From contig CAVSJA010000002.1 in assembly GCA_963728145.1 (NCBI GenBank), forward strand, positions 124,001 to 188,000: a stretch of DNA of 64,000 nucleotides, written 5' to 3'. Positions 1-9,400 of the stretch are shown here, one piece after another. Positions within the stretch are counted from its first letter, which is position 1. Every line of letters starts with the position of its first letter. Below the pieces are notes generated by a model. It made no database searches. It was not told where the DNA came from and saw only the letters and a list, made by a program, of their open reading frames with translations. A program made the position numbers and the translations under genes. Source of the DNA: CAVSJA01 sp963728145 (GTDB lineage: Bacteria; Bacteroidota; Bacteroidia; Chitinophagales; Chitinophagaceae).

Positions 1-708
1 AAAATTCTGGGCATTGTCGATCATTTTATGGCTCATGAACATTTCACCGACCTCAGCATCGTCGAAGTCGGCCAGTTTCTGTTCCATCCAATGATTGGCA
101 TGTGTCCCTGGATTATACATCGCGAGTATTTCTGCGCTTTCACCATCACTATGCAAATGCGTGCTGAGTATTCCCTGGTTTTCATTTTCTGTCGGCTGTA
201 GTACAACTGCGCCGGCTCCATCACCAAAGATCACGCTGATATTTCTTCCTCTTGTGCTGAAATCAAGTCCGAATGAATGTTTTTCACTTCCAATAACGAG
301 TATGTTTTTATAAGTACCGGTTCTTATGTATTGGTCAGCTACACTTATTGCATATACAAATCCGCTGCATTGATTGCGCACATCCAATGCACCAATTTCT
401 TTCATCTTCATTGCGCGTTGAAGCAAAACACCGCAACCAGGAAAATAATAATCAGGAGAGATTGTAGCGAACACAATGAAGTCGATATCCTGTGCAGTTG
501 TCCCTGCTCTTTCAATCGCGATCTTCGAAGCTTCAACAGCCATCGTTGTAGTGGTCTCGCCCTTCCGGTCAGCATATCGGCGTTCAACAATCCCGGTTCT
601 TTCCTGGATCCATTCATCACTGGTATCCATGTATTTAGTGAGGTCGTTATTACTAACAACATTCTTCGGAACATACATGCCTATTCCTGCAATCTTCGAA
701 CGAATCAT
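1..708 (-). CDS. 3-oxoacyl-ACP synthase III (KAS III) family protein, C-terminus cut off by window edge
   Basis: Reading the minus strand from an ATG at 708 gives 236 residues that run off the window start. The protein opens with IAGIGMYVPKN, then DEWIQERTGI near residues 31-40, and has the thiolase-fold active-site cysteine in RNQCSGF (Cys about 114). Those are hallmarks of the FabH/KAS III family, which condenses an acyl-CoA with malonyl-ACP. The RNQCSGF variant, instead of the usual AACSGF, resembles the second KAS III paralogue found in Bacteroidota rather than the housekeeping FabH. It could therefore serve a specialised lipid or pigment pathway (inference). The catalytic His and Asn lie outside the window. 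No partner gene is visible. Confidence 0.88.
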   Translation of the reverse strand, partial: MIRSKIAGIGMYVPKNVVSNNDLTKYMDTSDEWIQERTGIVERRYADRKGETTTTMAVEASKIAIERAGTTAQDIDFIVFATISPDYYFPGCGVLLQRAMKMKEIGALDVRNQCSGFVYAISVADQYIRTGTYKNILVIGSEKHSFGLDFSTRGRNISVIFGDGAGAVVLQPTENENQGILSTHLHSDGESAEILAMYNPGTHANHWMEQKLADFDDAEVGEMFMSHKMIDNAQNF

Positions 709-833
709 ATAGCAAAAGTTTTTTGGGAAGGGAAAATTACGACTTTCAGTGGGACGATGGCGGAGGATTAACACTTCGCTTCGCGCGACCCTTTCAAACG
801 AACAGATGAACTTTAAACAAGAATTGTCAAAAA

Positions 834-1036
834 CTTACACTTCATGCACCTGGCGCAAGCCTTTCCGACGGTTAATTGCAGAGTCTCATGAAATTTGGCT
901 AGAAGTCGGAAGCGCTTGTGCCCGTAATTTTTGGGACCATGATTCAGGGCACAAGCGCTTCCGACTATTTTACTAATGTCGTAAGATCTTAATTTCAACC
1001 GTCGGAAAGGCTTGCGCCAGGTGCGTAAAGTGTAAG
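834..1036. repeat. Nested palindromic element in the 709-1105 gap
   Basis: The outer arms, 834-873 and 997-1036, are about 40 bases long and complementary at 38 positions; both contain GGCGCAAGCCTTTCCGAC. Inside them sits a second, perfect 19-base inverted repeat, 905-923 and 947-965, with GCGCTTCCGAC-like ends. Inner and outer arms share the core GC-TTCCGAC, so one is probably a duplicate of the other. It may be a REP-like or MITE-like non-autonomous element; no transposase is nearby. Short reading frames across it repeat the same peptide on both strands and are artefacts of the palindrome. The rest of the 709-1105 gap holds nothing I recognise. Confidence 0.85.
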
Positions 1037-1105
1037 ATCCTGGCTTGATCATTTTGTATTACGCGAAGGGGCCAGAATCTGAACTGATCATCATAAACTG
1101 ATCAT

Positions 1106-2098
1106 TCAATTCTTCAATCCAATGATTTCTTTCAAGAATAATTCAATCTCCCTCCTCACCCCCTCAACATCCTTCGACTTAATCGGCGAACCAATCACAT
1201 GATCCCCCGCATTCGGCATGGCCTTTTCTCTTTTCTGTGAAGGGTCAGTACCCAATTGCGAATACATTTCGCGCATAGCCGAGACTTTTACTGTGCTGTC
1301 CTGGTGAATTTCATCTTTATAATAATAAAGCATCAGCGTGGGTTGATTAACCTTTGAAAAAGTTTCTTTTGTCATTGAAGTTTCCAACATTTCCTCCAGC
1401 GCAACAACTCCCTCTAACCGGTAATGGGAATACCAATATTTTTTAAAAATATCGCTTTGGTCTTTGCTATCAACGTATCGCGAACCCTGTACAAGCGTGG
1501 CGATCTGCAAGCCCCAGGGGTTATTAACGAGCCATGCATTGGGATCATTGATGGCGATATTGGGAGATAAAAGTATCAGTGCATGTACATCATTTGGGAA
1601 ATTTGCGGCAAGTTGAAGCGCATTCGTAGCGCCGGTTGAACTGCCCAATAGAATTACTTTATTTCCTAATTGCTTTCCGATTGCTAATGCTTCCTTTGCG
1701 GATTCCCAATATTTGTCGGCAGTAAGGTTTCGCAAAGGTTCAATAGTATCTAATCCGTGTTCTGCAAGTCTTGATAAGAAGAGATTGCAACCAAATTGCC
1801 TGGCGATATCTCTGTGCAGGGGTGCACCTTCTTCCCTCGATGCTGAGAACCCATGCAGGTATACGATAGAGTATTCGGTTTTTTGACTTGACGAATCATT
1901 GCACCAAACGATCCGGGCTTCATTTTCCGGCTTTATTTTGTGCTGTGATTCCTTTGAAGAAATGAATCCATTCAATTGTGCAGCTTCGGGAACAGAAGGC
2001 AAGTCCATTGAGTATTCTGGTTTCGCAGGCTTCGGTCCCATGAGGTAACCGATGACCAGTAAAAGGACTATGAATATCCAGGCTGTTTTTTTCTTCAT
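1106..2098 (-). CDS. Membrane-anchored or secreted alpha/beta hydrolase
   Basis: 330 residues. An N-terminal hydrophobic segment (residues 5-20, after MKKK) suggests a signal anchor facing the periplasm. The alpha/beta-hydrolase fold is supported by the oxyanion motif YLHGFSAS (80-87), the nucleophile elbow LGSSTGA with Ser154, an acidic residue at Asp262 (YYKDEIHQD) and His300 in NAGDHVIG. The order Ser-Asp-His and the spacing fit a working lipase or esterase triad. The substrate cannot be named. The gene stands alone, divergent from the DUF2905 gene across a 9-bp repeat tract. Confidence 0.85.
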   Translation of the reverse strand: MKKKTAWIFIVLLLVIGYLMGPKPAKPEYSMDLPSVPEAAQLNGFISSKESQHKIKPENEARIVWCNDSSSQKTEYSIVYLHGFSASREEGAPLHRDIARQFGCNLFLSRLAEHGLDTIEPLRNLTADKYWESAKEALAIGKQLGNKVILLGSSTGATNALQLAANFPNDVHALILLSPNIAINDPNAWLVNNPWGLQIATLVQGSRYVDSKDQSDIFKKYWYSHYRLEGVVALEEMLETSMTKETFSKVNQPTLMLYYYKDEIHQDSTVKVSAMREMYSQLGTDPSQKREKAMPNAGDHVIGSPIKSKDVEGVRREIELFLKEIIGLKN

Positions 2099-2131
2099 GC
2101 ATTAATTTTGGTCTTGAAAGTTACTGAGAGT

Positions 2132-2170
2132 AAGGTTGACAAGGTTGAAAAGGTTGACAAGGTTGACAAG
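2132..2170. repeat. 9-bp tandem repeat (AAGGTTGAC)n, locus 1
   Basis: Just over four imperfect copies of AAGGTTGAC lie between the divergent hydrolase and DUF2905 genes. It is the first of eight loci of the same repeat family in this window; here there is no inverted partner. Confidence 0.85.
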
Positions 2171-2233
2171 TTTTCCGCTTTCACGGGAATAACGGGCCAG
2201 GAATTTGCATTTTCGAATCAAAATAATTAGATC

Positions 2234-2458
2234 GTGAATCCCGGGTTGGGTAAGTATATTATCATCATTGGACTCTGTTTGCTTGTGATCGGAGTAATTA
2301 TTTATTTCTTTCACGACAAACTTCATTGGATCGGCAATCTGCCAGGAGACATTAAGGTCAAGCGAGAGAATTTCAGCTTTTATTTTCCGATCACGACAAT
2401 GATCGTCTTTAGTTTGGCCTTATCTTTAATAATCTACCTTGTCCGCAAATTTTTTTGA
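2234..2458 (+). CDS. DUF2905 small membrane protein
   Basis: 74 residues starting at a GTG codon; no ATG is available in frame. The protein has two predicted transmembrane helices (about 8-26 and 51-71) around a short loop with the signature WIGNLPGDIKV, which identifies the DUF2905 family of small, widespread inner-membrane proteins of unknown role. Its length matches the family. It is followed 41 bases later by a co-directional acetyltransferase-like gene and may be co-transcribed with it. Confidence 0.85.
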   Translation: MNPGLGKYIIIIGLCLLVIGVIIYFFHDKLHWIGNLPGDIKVKRENFSFYFPITTMIVFSLALSLIIYLVRKFF

Positions 2459-2499
2459 CTCCCAATATAAAATAACAAATAGAAAATCTCCAATAGCAC

Positions 2500-3609
2500 A
2501 TGTCTCCAACCCCCCGTTTTCTCGCCCTGGATGTATTCCGCGGTATGACCATCTGCTTTATGATCATCGTGAATACCCCCGGTAGCTATGAAACTACTTT
2601 TGCTCCGCTTCTTCATGCAGACTGGCATGGATTCACTCCGACCGATTTAGTATTTCCTTCATTCATGTTTGCAGTTGGAAATGCGTTGAGCTTTGCGGCG
2701 TTGAAATGGGTTGGATTACCTCAATCAAAGGTTGTCTGGAGAATACTAAAGCGAACAGCATTGATTTTTCTGCTTGGTTATTTGTTGTACTGGTTTCCTT
2801 TCTTCAGGCTGGATTCGAACAATAATCTCATCGCCGCCCCAATCAGCGAAACCCGGGTACTCGGAGTATTGCAACGAATCGCTATTGCATATGGATTGGC
2901 GGCATTGATGATCTACTATCTCAGAGCTAAATGGGTTTTGATCATCACCATTCTAATTCTTATTGCATACAAATTCCTGCTGATAGGTTTTGGTGATTTG
3001 ACGCTTGAAGGAAATGCGGTCTTGAAACTCGATAAATTCCTGATGGGCGACAAACACCTTTATCACGGTGAAGGAATTGCGTTTGATCCTGAGGGTTGGT
3101 TGAGCACATTACCTTCCATCGCGAATGTGACCCTTGGTTATTTTGCGGGTAGATATATTCAAATTAAAGGTAAAACCTATGAAACCCTCGCGCATCTTTT
3201 GTTGGCAGGCGTGGCATTGGTAGCCTTTGCCTATTTCTGGGATCCATCCTTCCCTATCAATAAAAAACTTTGGACAAGTTCCTTTGTATTGTACACGGTT
3301 GGTCTCGATTGTATCGTTCTTGCGGCAATTCTATATATCATCGACTTCCGTCGTTGGACGAAATGGACCTATTTTTTCGAGGTTTTTGGAAGGAACCCCC
3401 TCTTCATTTATCTCTTAAGTGAAATTGGTGTCATCATTCTTTGGATGGTTCCGGTTGGGGGCACTCCTTTATATATGTGGATCTATCAAAACATATTTGG
3501 TTATGTTGATCCTTACCTCGGTTCATTGCTCTTTGCACTGACCTGGATGCTAATCTGCTGGCTGGTAGGGTATTGGCTTGACAAAAGGAAGATATATGTT
3601 AAGGTTTAA
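2500..3609 (+). CDS. NagX/HGSNAT-type acyltransferase, multi-pass membrane protein (DUF5009-like)
   Basis: 369 residues with about ten hydrophobic segments. The N-terminus (FLALDVFRGMTI) and HADWHGFTPTDLVFPSFMF at 39-57 match the COG4299 family, bacterial relatives of human lysosomal heparan-alpha-glucosaminide N-acetyltransferase. In the human enzyme an equivalent histidine just before the DLVFP motif takes part in transmembrane acetyl transfer; His39 is the likely counterpart. By homology it moves acetyl groups onto amino sugars at the inner membrane. A role in peptidoglycan or chitin amino-sugar salvage is plausible but not shown by the neighbours. Confidence 0.85.
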   Translation: MSPTPRFLALDVFRGMTICFMIIVNTPGSYETTFAPLLHADWHGFTPTDLVFPSFMFAVGNALSFAALKWVGLPQSKVVWRILKRTALIFLLGYLLYWFPFFRLDSNNNLIAAPISETRVLGVLQRIAIAYGLAALMIYYLRAKWVLIITILILIAYKFLLIGFGDLTLEGNAVLKLDKFLMGDKHLYHGEGIAFDPEGWLSTLPSIANVTLGYFAGRYIQIKGKTYETLAHLLLAGVALVAFAYFWDPSFPINKKLWTSSFVLYTVGLDCIVLAAILYIIDFRRWTKWTYFFEVFGRNPLFIYLLSEIGVIILWMVPVGGTPLYMWIYQNIFGYVDPYLGSLLFALTWMLICWLVGYWLDKRKIYVKV

Positions 3610-3638
3610 GTTAAGCGAATATTAAGTTCCCAACGCGC

Positions 3639-3668
3639 TTGCTCTCCCGTTGTTTTAAATTACCTTTG
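3639..3668 (+). promoter_or_regulatory. Bacteroidota-type promoter for typA
   Basis: TTG at 3639-3641 and TACCTTTG at 3661-3668 are separated by 19 bases, matching the Bacteroidota -33/-7 consensus (TTG, N19, TAnnTTTG). The predicted start lies about 55 bases before the typA ATG. Confidence 0.65.
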
Positions 3669-3731
3669 CGCTCCAATAAAAACCAACGTTCGGAGTTTAT
3701 TAGGAATTCCTGATCAACTCGCGTATTAGTT

Positions 3732-5545
3732 ATGGATATCAGAAATATAGCAATCATTGCCCACGTTGACCACGGTAAGACTACCCTGGTAGATAAGATC
3801 CTGCATGCCACTAAAGTATTCAGAGATAACCAGGAAACCGGTGAATTGATAATGGACAGTAATGATCTTGAAAGGGAAAGAGGGATTACAATCTTTTCAA
3901 AGAACGCAGCTGTCGTTTATAAAGGAATCAAAATAAATGTGATCGATACTCCGGGCCACGCTGATTTTGGCGGGGAAGTGGAAAGGGTATTGAAAATGGC
4001 CGATGGGGTTTTGTTACTCGTTGATGCATTTGAAGGTCCGATGCCTCAAACCCGCTTCGTTTTACAAAAAGCGCTTCAGCTGAACCTTCATCCAATCGTG
4101 GTGATCAATAAGGTTGATAAACCAAATTGCCGTCCTGATGAAGTGCATGATGCTGTATTCGAACTATTCTTCAACCTCGATGCTACTGAAGAGCAATTGA
4201 ACTTCCCCACTTTCTATGGTAGTGGAAGAAATGGTTGGTTCAATGATTCATTGACACCAAGTTCAGATATCACACCATTACTCGATGGAATCCTGAAATA
4301 TGTTCCCGAACCAAAAGTATCTGAAGGTAATCTGCAAATGCAGATCACTTCACTGGATTATTCTTCCTTCCTCGGCCGTATTGCCATTGGAAATGTCGGC
4401 CGCGGTTTGATAAAAGAAAATCAGCCTATTTCTTTAATGCAGGCCGATGGTTCGATCAAGAAATCACGCGTTAAGGAATTATATGTGTTTGAAGGAATGG
4501 GTAAGAAGAAAGTGAGCGAGGTTGCTGCAGGTGATCTTTGTGCCGTTGTTGGGCTCGAAGATTTCAATATCGGCGATACGATTGCTGATTTTGAAAATCC
4601 GGAAGCATTGGCGGTGATCAGCGTTGATGAACCAACGATGAACATGCTGCTTCAGCATCAACAATTCTCCTTTCTATGGAAAAGACGGAAAATTTGTTAC
4701 CAGCCGTCACCTCCGCGATCGACTAATGAAGGAAACAGAAAAAAATCTTGCATTAAAAGTAGATGATAGCGAAGGAGGAGAAAGTTTTGAAGTATACGGA
4801 CGTGGTATTCTTCATCTCGGTATTCTTATAGAAACCATGCGTCGCGAAGGATATGAATTGACTGTTGGTCAACCCCAGGTAATCGTGAAAGAGATCAATG
4901 GAAAGAAATGTGAACCTTACGAGAATCTCGTCGTAGATGTTCCGCAGGAATTCGCAAGTAAAGTGATCGACCTCGTAACAAGAAGAAAAGGCGAATTGCA
5001 CGTGATGGAAACAAAAGGAGATATGCAACATCTCGAATTTGAAATCCCATCGAGGGGATTGATCGGTTTGCGTACACAAATGCTCACCAATACCGCAGGT
5101 GAAGCCGTAATGACATCATCGTTTCTCGGAATATAAACCATGGAAAGGTCCAATTCCCGGAAGAAGTAATGGAGTGCTGCTGGCAAAGCAAGGTGGAAGC
5201 ACAACAGGATACTCCATTGATAAATTGCAGGATAGGGGCGTATTCTTTGTTGATCCGGGTGAAGATGTTTATTCAGGCCAGATCATCGCAGAGCATATCA
5301 AGCCAGGAGATCTCGTAGTTAATGTTATTGAAGGAAAGAAACTCACCAATATGCGTGCAAGCGGAAGCGATGCCGCAACCAATATTGCTCCCAAAGTTCA
5401 GATGAGCCTCGAGGAATGCATGGAATATATCCAACAGGACGAATGCATCGAGGTTACTCCCAATTTCATTCGCATGCGAAAAGTAATTCTTGATGAAGAT
5501 GAACGCAAGAAGCAGGCGAGGAGTATGAAGACGGAAGAGGTGTAG
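3732..5545 (+). CDS. typA: TypA/BipA ribosome-binding GTPase, reading frame broken twice
   Basis: The GTPase signature AHVDHGKTT (10-18), DTPGHADF (72-79) and NKVD (126-129) identifies a translational GTPase. The later parts (GGESFEVYGRGILHLGIL, SRGLIGLRT, SNGVLLAKQGGSTTGYS) are specific to TypA/BipA, which acts on ribosomes under stress and in 50S assembly. The protein would be about 603 residues, the normal family length. Two single extra bases break the frame: near 4650 (ATGCTG-C-TTCAGC) and at 5131 (GGA-A-TATAAA). On either side the protein is fully conserved. The two breaks look more like sequencing insertions than decay. Literal reading gives pieces at 3732-4766, 4726-5136 and 5174-5545. 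Confidence 0.9.
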
Positions 5546-5551
5546 CAGGAA

Positions 5552-5592
5552 AGGGTTGATAAGGTTGACGAGGTTGACAGGGTTGACAAGGG
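5552..5592. repeat. 9-bp tandem repeat (AAGGTTGAC)n, locus 2
   Basis: About four imperfect GGTTGA(C/T)AA units between the convergent ends of typA and the LytTR regulator, starting seven bases after the typA stop. Confidence 0.85.
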
Positions 5593-5643
5593 ACTAACAA
5601 GTTGATAGGAGTTGATGATGCGAAAATATCATTGGATCTACTA

Positions 5644-5675
5644 TTCTGCTGTTCGTCTGTTCTTCTGTTCAAAAA
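5644..5675. repeat. 8-bp tandem repeat of the TCTGTTC(A/T) family
   Basis: Imperfect units built on TCTGTTCT, ending next to the stop codon of the regulator gene on the minus strand. The same sequence recurs at 19.3-20.1, 24.5, 43.3-43.4 and 55.64 kb. Confidence 0.75.
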
Positions 5676-5677
5676 CC

Positions 5678-6415
5678 CTACATTCTCTCCAGCATCTTCA
5701 AAAAATCTTGCTTTTTCGTTCTCGATACAGGTATATTTTTTCCATTGTTCATGACGACTTCACCTCCTTCGCCGCGGATATATTTGGTTATGTATTTCAT
5801 GTTCACAACAAAGGAATGATGGATCCGGAAAAAATCATTGCCTTGCAGTACTTCTTCTGCTTCTTTAAGGGTTTTGGATACCATTAATTTTTTACTGTTC
5901 GTGAAATGGAAGGTGCAATAAGGACCATCACTTTCACAATAGATGACTTCTTCAGGATCGATCATGATCAATCCTTCGAGTGTTGGAACGGCAAATCGTT
6001 TTGAGTTCTTTTTGCGATCGAGCAGGTCAAGTAATTGGTCAATCCGAACAGCAGACCGGTTTTTTTGTTGATGTACACGATCCACAGCATCTACGAGTTC
6101 TTCTTTGTCAACAGGTTTAAGCAGATAGTCCAATGCACTATGTTTGATTGCCTGGATAGCATATTCATTATAAGCTGTTGTGAAGATCACGCCGAATTCG
6201 GGATGCGGATATTGTTCAAGTAACTCGAAGCCGTTCATGCCAGGCATTTCGATATCAAGAAATAAAATATCCGGTTGCCTGCTTTGAAGTTCAACCAATG
6301 CTTCTTTTCCGCTGCTGCAAGTTGCGAGGATTTGAACACCGGCGCAATGCTTTGTCAACAACGTGGAAAGCACTTCGCGACAGTGTTCTTCATCATCAAC
6401 TATGATTGCTGTCAT
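5678..6415 (-). CDS. LytTR-family response regulator, partner of the adjacent sensor kinase (copy 1)
   Basis: 245 residues. Residues 1-120 form a receiver domain: acidic pocket Asp7-Asp8, phosphoacceptor Asp54 (LFLDIEMPGMNG), Thr80 and Lys100 (YLLKPVDKEE). The C-terminal domain (about 138-242) is LytTR, with YCESDGPYCTFHF, RIHHSFVVN and the ending RGEGGEVVMNNGKNIPVSR. It would bind DNA as a dimer and control transcription when phosphorylated. Its start overlaps the 3' end of the kinase gene by 20 bases, a sign of translational coupling. It is paralogous to the regulator at 18.5-19.3 kb. Confidence 0.93.
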   Translation of the reverse strand: MTAIIVDDEEHCREVLSTLLTKHCAGVQILATCSSGKEALVELQSRQPDILFLDIEMPGMNGFELLEQYPHPEFGVIFTTAYNEYAIQAIKHSALDYLLKPVDKEELVDAVDRVHQQKNRSAVRIDQLLDLLDRKKNSKRFAVPTLEGLIMIDPEEVIYCESDGPYCTFHFTNSKKLMVSKTLKEAEEVLQGNDFFRIHHSFVVNMKYITKYIRGEGGEVVMNNGKNIPVSRTKKQDFLKMLERM

Positions 6416-9400
6416 GTGTTTTGTATTGTAAGGTTAACAGTACCCTGGTCCCTGTAATGGTTTCATCTTCTTTGATATCGCTTACCTGCACTTCAGCATT
6501 TACACCATACACTTTATTCACAATATTGAGACGATCGGCAGTGATCTTCATTCCATGTGAGCTTTTGTGTGCGTTGAATTTGCTGCGCAGTTTTGAGGAT
6601 TCAATTCTGCCTACGCCATTATCTTCTATGCCGATGCAAAGATTTCCATTCATGCGCCAGATACTCAGTTTTAGCTTTCCGCCGGGTTCATTACGATGGA
6701 TCAATCCATGCCAAATGGCATTCTCCACATAAGGTTGAATGATCATTGGAGGAATCATTACAGATTCCGTTGCGATGAAAGGGTCGACATCAATCGTGTA
6801 GTCAAAAACATTATTTAAACGCACGGCTTCAAGTTGAATGTAGAGTTGAAGCGCCTTGAGTTCGTTTTCCAGGAGTACCCATTCTTCCCGCGAATTATCC
6901 AGGATCAGTCGCATGAGTCTTGAAAACCGGGTGAGATAGTCTGATGCATTATCCGGATCATTCTTTAAAATAAAATGATTGATTGAATTAAGGCTGTTGA
7001 AAAGGAAATGCGGGTTCATTTGGGCACGAAGCGCTTGCATTTCGACTTCGGAAGTATGATGTTGCATTTCCAGCAATTCAATTTCTGCACGCTGCTTTTC
7101 CACTTCTGCCTTGGCTCGTACAATTTTATTTGCGCATAGCGATGCAATGGTGGTTAAGACTGAAAGATGTTTTTTTGTGAAGAAGTGCTTCCGGCTATGT
7201 TCGCTATCAATCACGCCTAATACTTTACCATCCGAAACAATTGGCACTGTAATTTCTGCTGATCGGCGTGCGTCATCAATGATGTAGCGATGATCTTGTG
7301 AAACATCATTTATGATTTCGGGTAGACCTGTTTTTGCAACAGCACCGACGATTCCTTTTCCAAATGGAATTTCCAGTGGATTCAAAATTTTATTTTCCGG
7401 AGTTGTTTTTGGACCCCATGCTGCTTTTTGAATTAATGTGTTGTTTTCTTCATCGACCAGATAGATGACGCAGTCCTCAAATTTCAAATGCCTGATACAA
7501 TTACGAGTGACATCCCATAAAATATCTTCAACAGAACCCTGCGCATACATACTCGAAGCAAAGTGATGAATTGCCTGTTCCGTTTCCTGTATTTCGCGTT
7601 GTTCACGAAGCTTTATTCTTCTTAACCGTGCCAGGTAGAAAATTGCCGAAGCAATTAATATTGTAACTGCGCCAATGAACCATGCGGATTTCCACCATGG
7701 AGTTTGGATGGAAACAGTCACGGCGTTCACGGCATTCACCCAATCAGCTCCATTTCGGGATGCACGAAGTCTGAAAACATAATTGCCTGGTTTCAGATTT
7801 CCATAAGTTACCTGGCCAGGAACGCCCGTACGGCTCCATGAATCGTTTAATCCCTCAAGTTTGTATTCATAAAAGATATTCTTGCTGCGAAACAGATCAA
7901 CGGCACCAAAACTAAACTGAAGGCTATTATTATTAAAAGGTAGGTCCAATGAAAGCGGGGTGGGGGAAAAGTAATTGTTTTTGCCCGCAGAGGTGGATTG
8001 CACAATTACCTGAAGGGGAACCTGGACCGATTGGAATTGTTGGGGCAAGAAGTAATTGACACCTGCTTCGCTACCCCAATATAATTCACCATTTCTTGTT
8101 TGATAGTATGAAAGTGATCGAAAGCCGGCCTCACTTAACCCAACGCTTGCATCATACACACGAAATGAATTGCCAAATGGACTGTACCTGACCAAACTCC
8201 CATCATGACTGATCCAGATATTACCCTGCTTATCTTTCATCATTCCCTTGCAGTGATCACTTTGTAATCCATTGCTTGAATTGAAATGTTGGATACTTCC
8301 ATCGGCCTTTAATTTATTTAGGCCAGTCCAGGTGCCGATGTAAATGTTTCCGATCGCGTCATCCGCAAAGCAGAGTACATTACTGCCATTCAATCCACTC
8401 GCCCTGTAATAATGCTTGACTTTCCCTTCATTTATGAAATAACGATAAGCGCCACTTGAAGTTCCCACCCAAACTTCTTCCGGGGATCTGAACCAAACCC
8501 TATGTCCATTCTTTCGATATAAAACTTTTAAGTCGGGATGATCTTTAAGATCATCGACATGAAAGTTATCCGGATTGATAATGCAGGTGCCGCCGCCTGT
8601 TGCAACCCAGATCATTCCATCGGGCGCTTCTATAATTTGATTGATCCAGTTTGCGGGTAAGGTTGACCTTAATGTAGTATCGCGCCTGATATACTGTATC
8701 GGTTTTTTGTTTTTGTCAAGAACAATGATTCCATAACGGTTTACGCCAACCCATAATCTTCCTGATCTGTCGAAACAAAGCGCTCTCACTTCTTCAGTTC
8801 CATTTAATGGATATCCATCTGCTATTCCATAATCATGAAACCGGGATATGTTTGCGGAACGGTCCCATTCAATCAGGCGACTCTGAGTGCCGAGCCAGAT
8901 ATTCCCATTCTCGCTTTCGGTAATGCAATTGACGAATCCATCGAATAGCATTGCGGTTCTCTCATCTTTAAAAGTAGTTCTATAACCGGCAAGAGTATGG
9001 TTGGTATTGAAGTAATTCAATCCTGCGGTGCGGGTTGCTATAAATACGTAGCCGCTGCTATCTCCGGTTATATTGAAAGTATTGTTAGCTGATATCGACT
9101 TCTGATCTAAGGGATCCCTGCTATAGCGAAAAAGTTTTTCAGTCCGGGGATCGAAAATAAACACACCTGCATAACCTGAACTGATAATAAATCTCCCATC
9201 CTGCATGGTATAGATAAAACGCATATAGCTGTTAGGCCTTTGTCCATATTGGTCTGTAGTAGTTAGATAATCTTTAACGACAGCTTTTTTTGAAATCGAA
9301 TAGCGAAAAGGACCGCCTGTCCGCGATGTCGTTACCAGGATTTCATCATCATTGATTTTTCCTGCATCAATGATATCAGGAAAATCGTTGAAATGAATTG

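Noticed and set aside
749..1052. Small proteins with TWRKPFRRL on both strands
   Set aside because: The identical peptide on both strands comes from the inverted repeat; no start context, no conservation visible.
4640..5140. Programmed +1 frameshift as in prfB
   Set aside because: No Shine-Dalgarno-like stimulator plus CTTTGA-type slippery site at either break; other genes show the same one-base excess.
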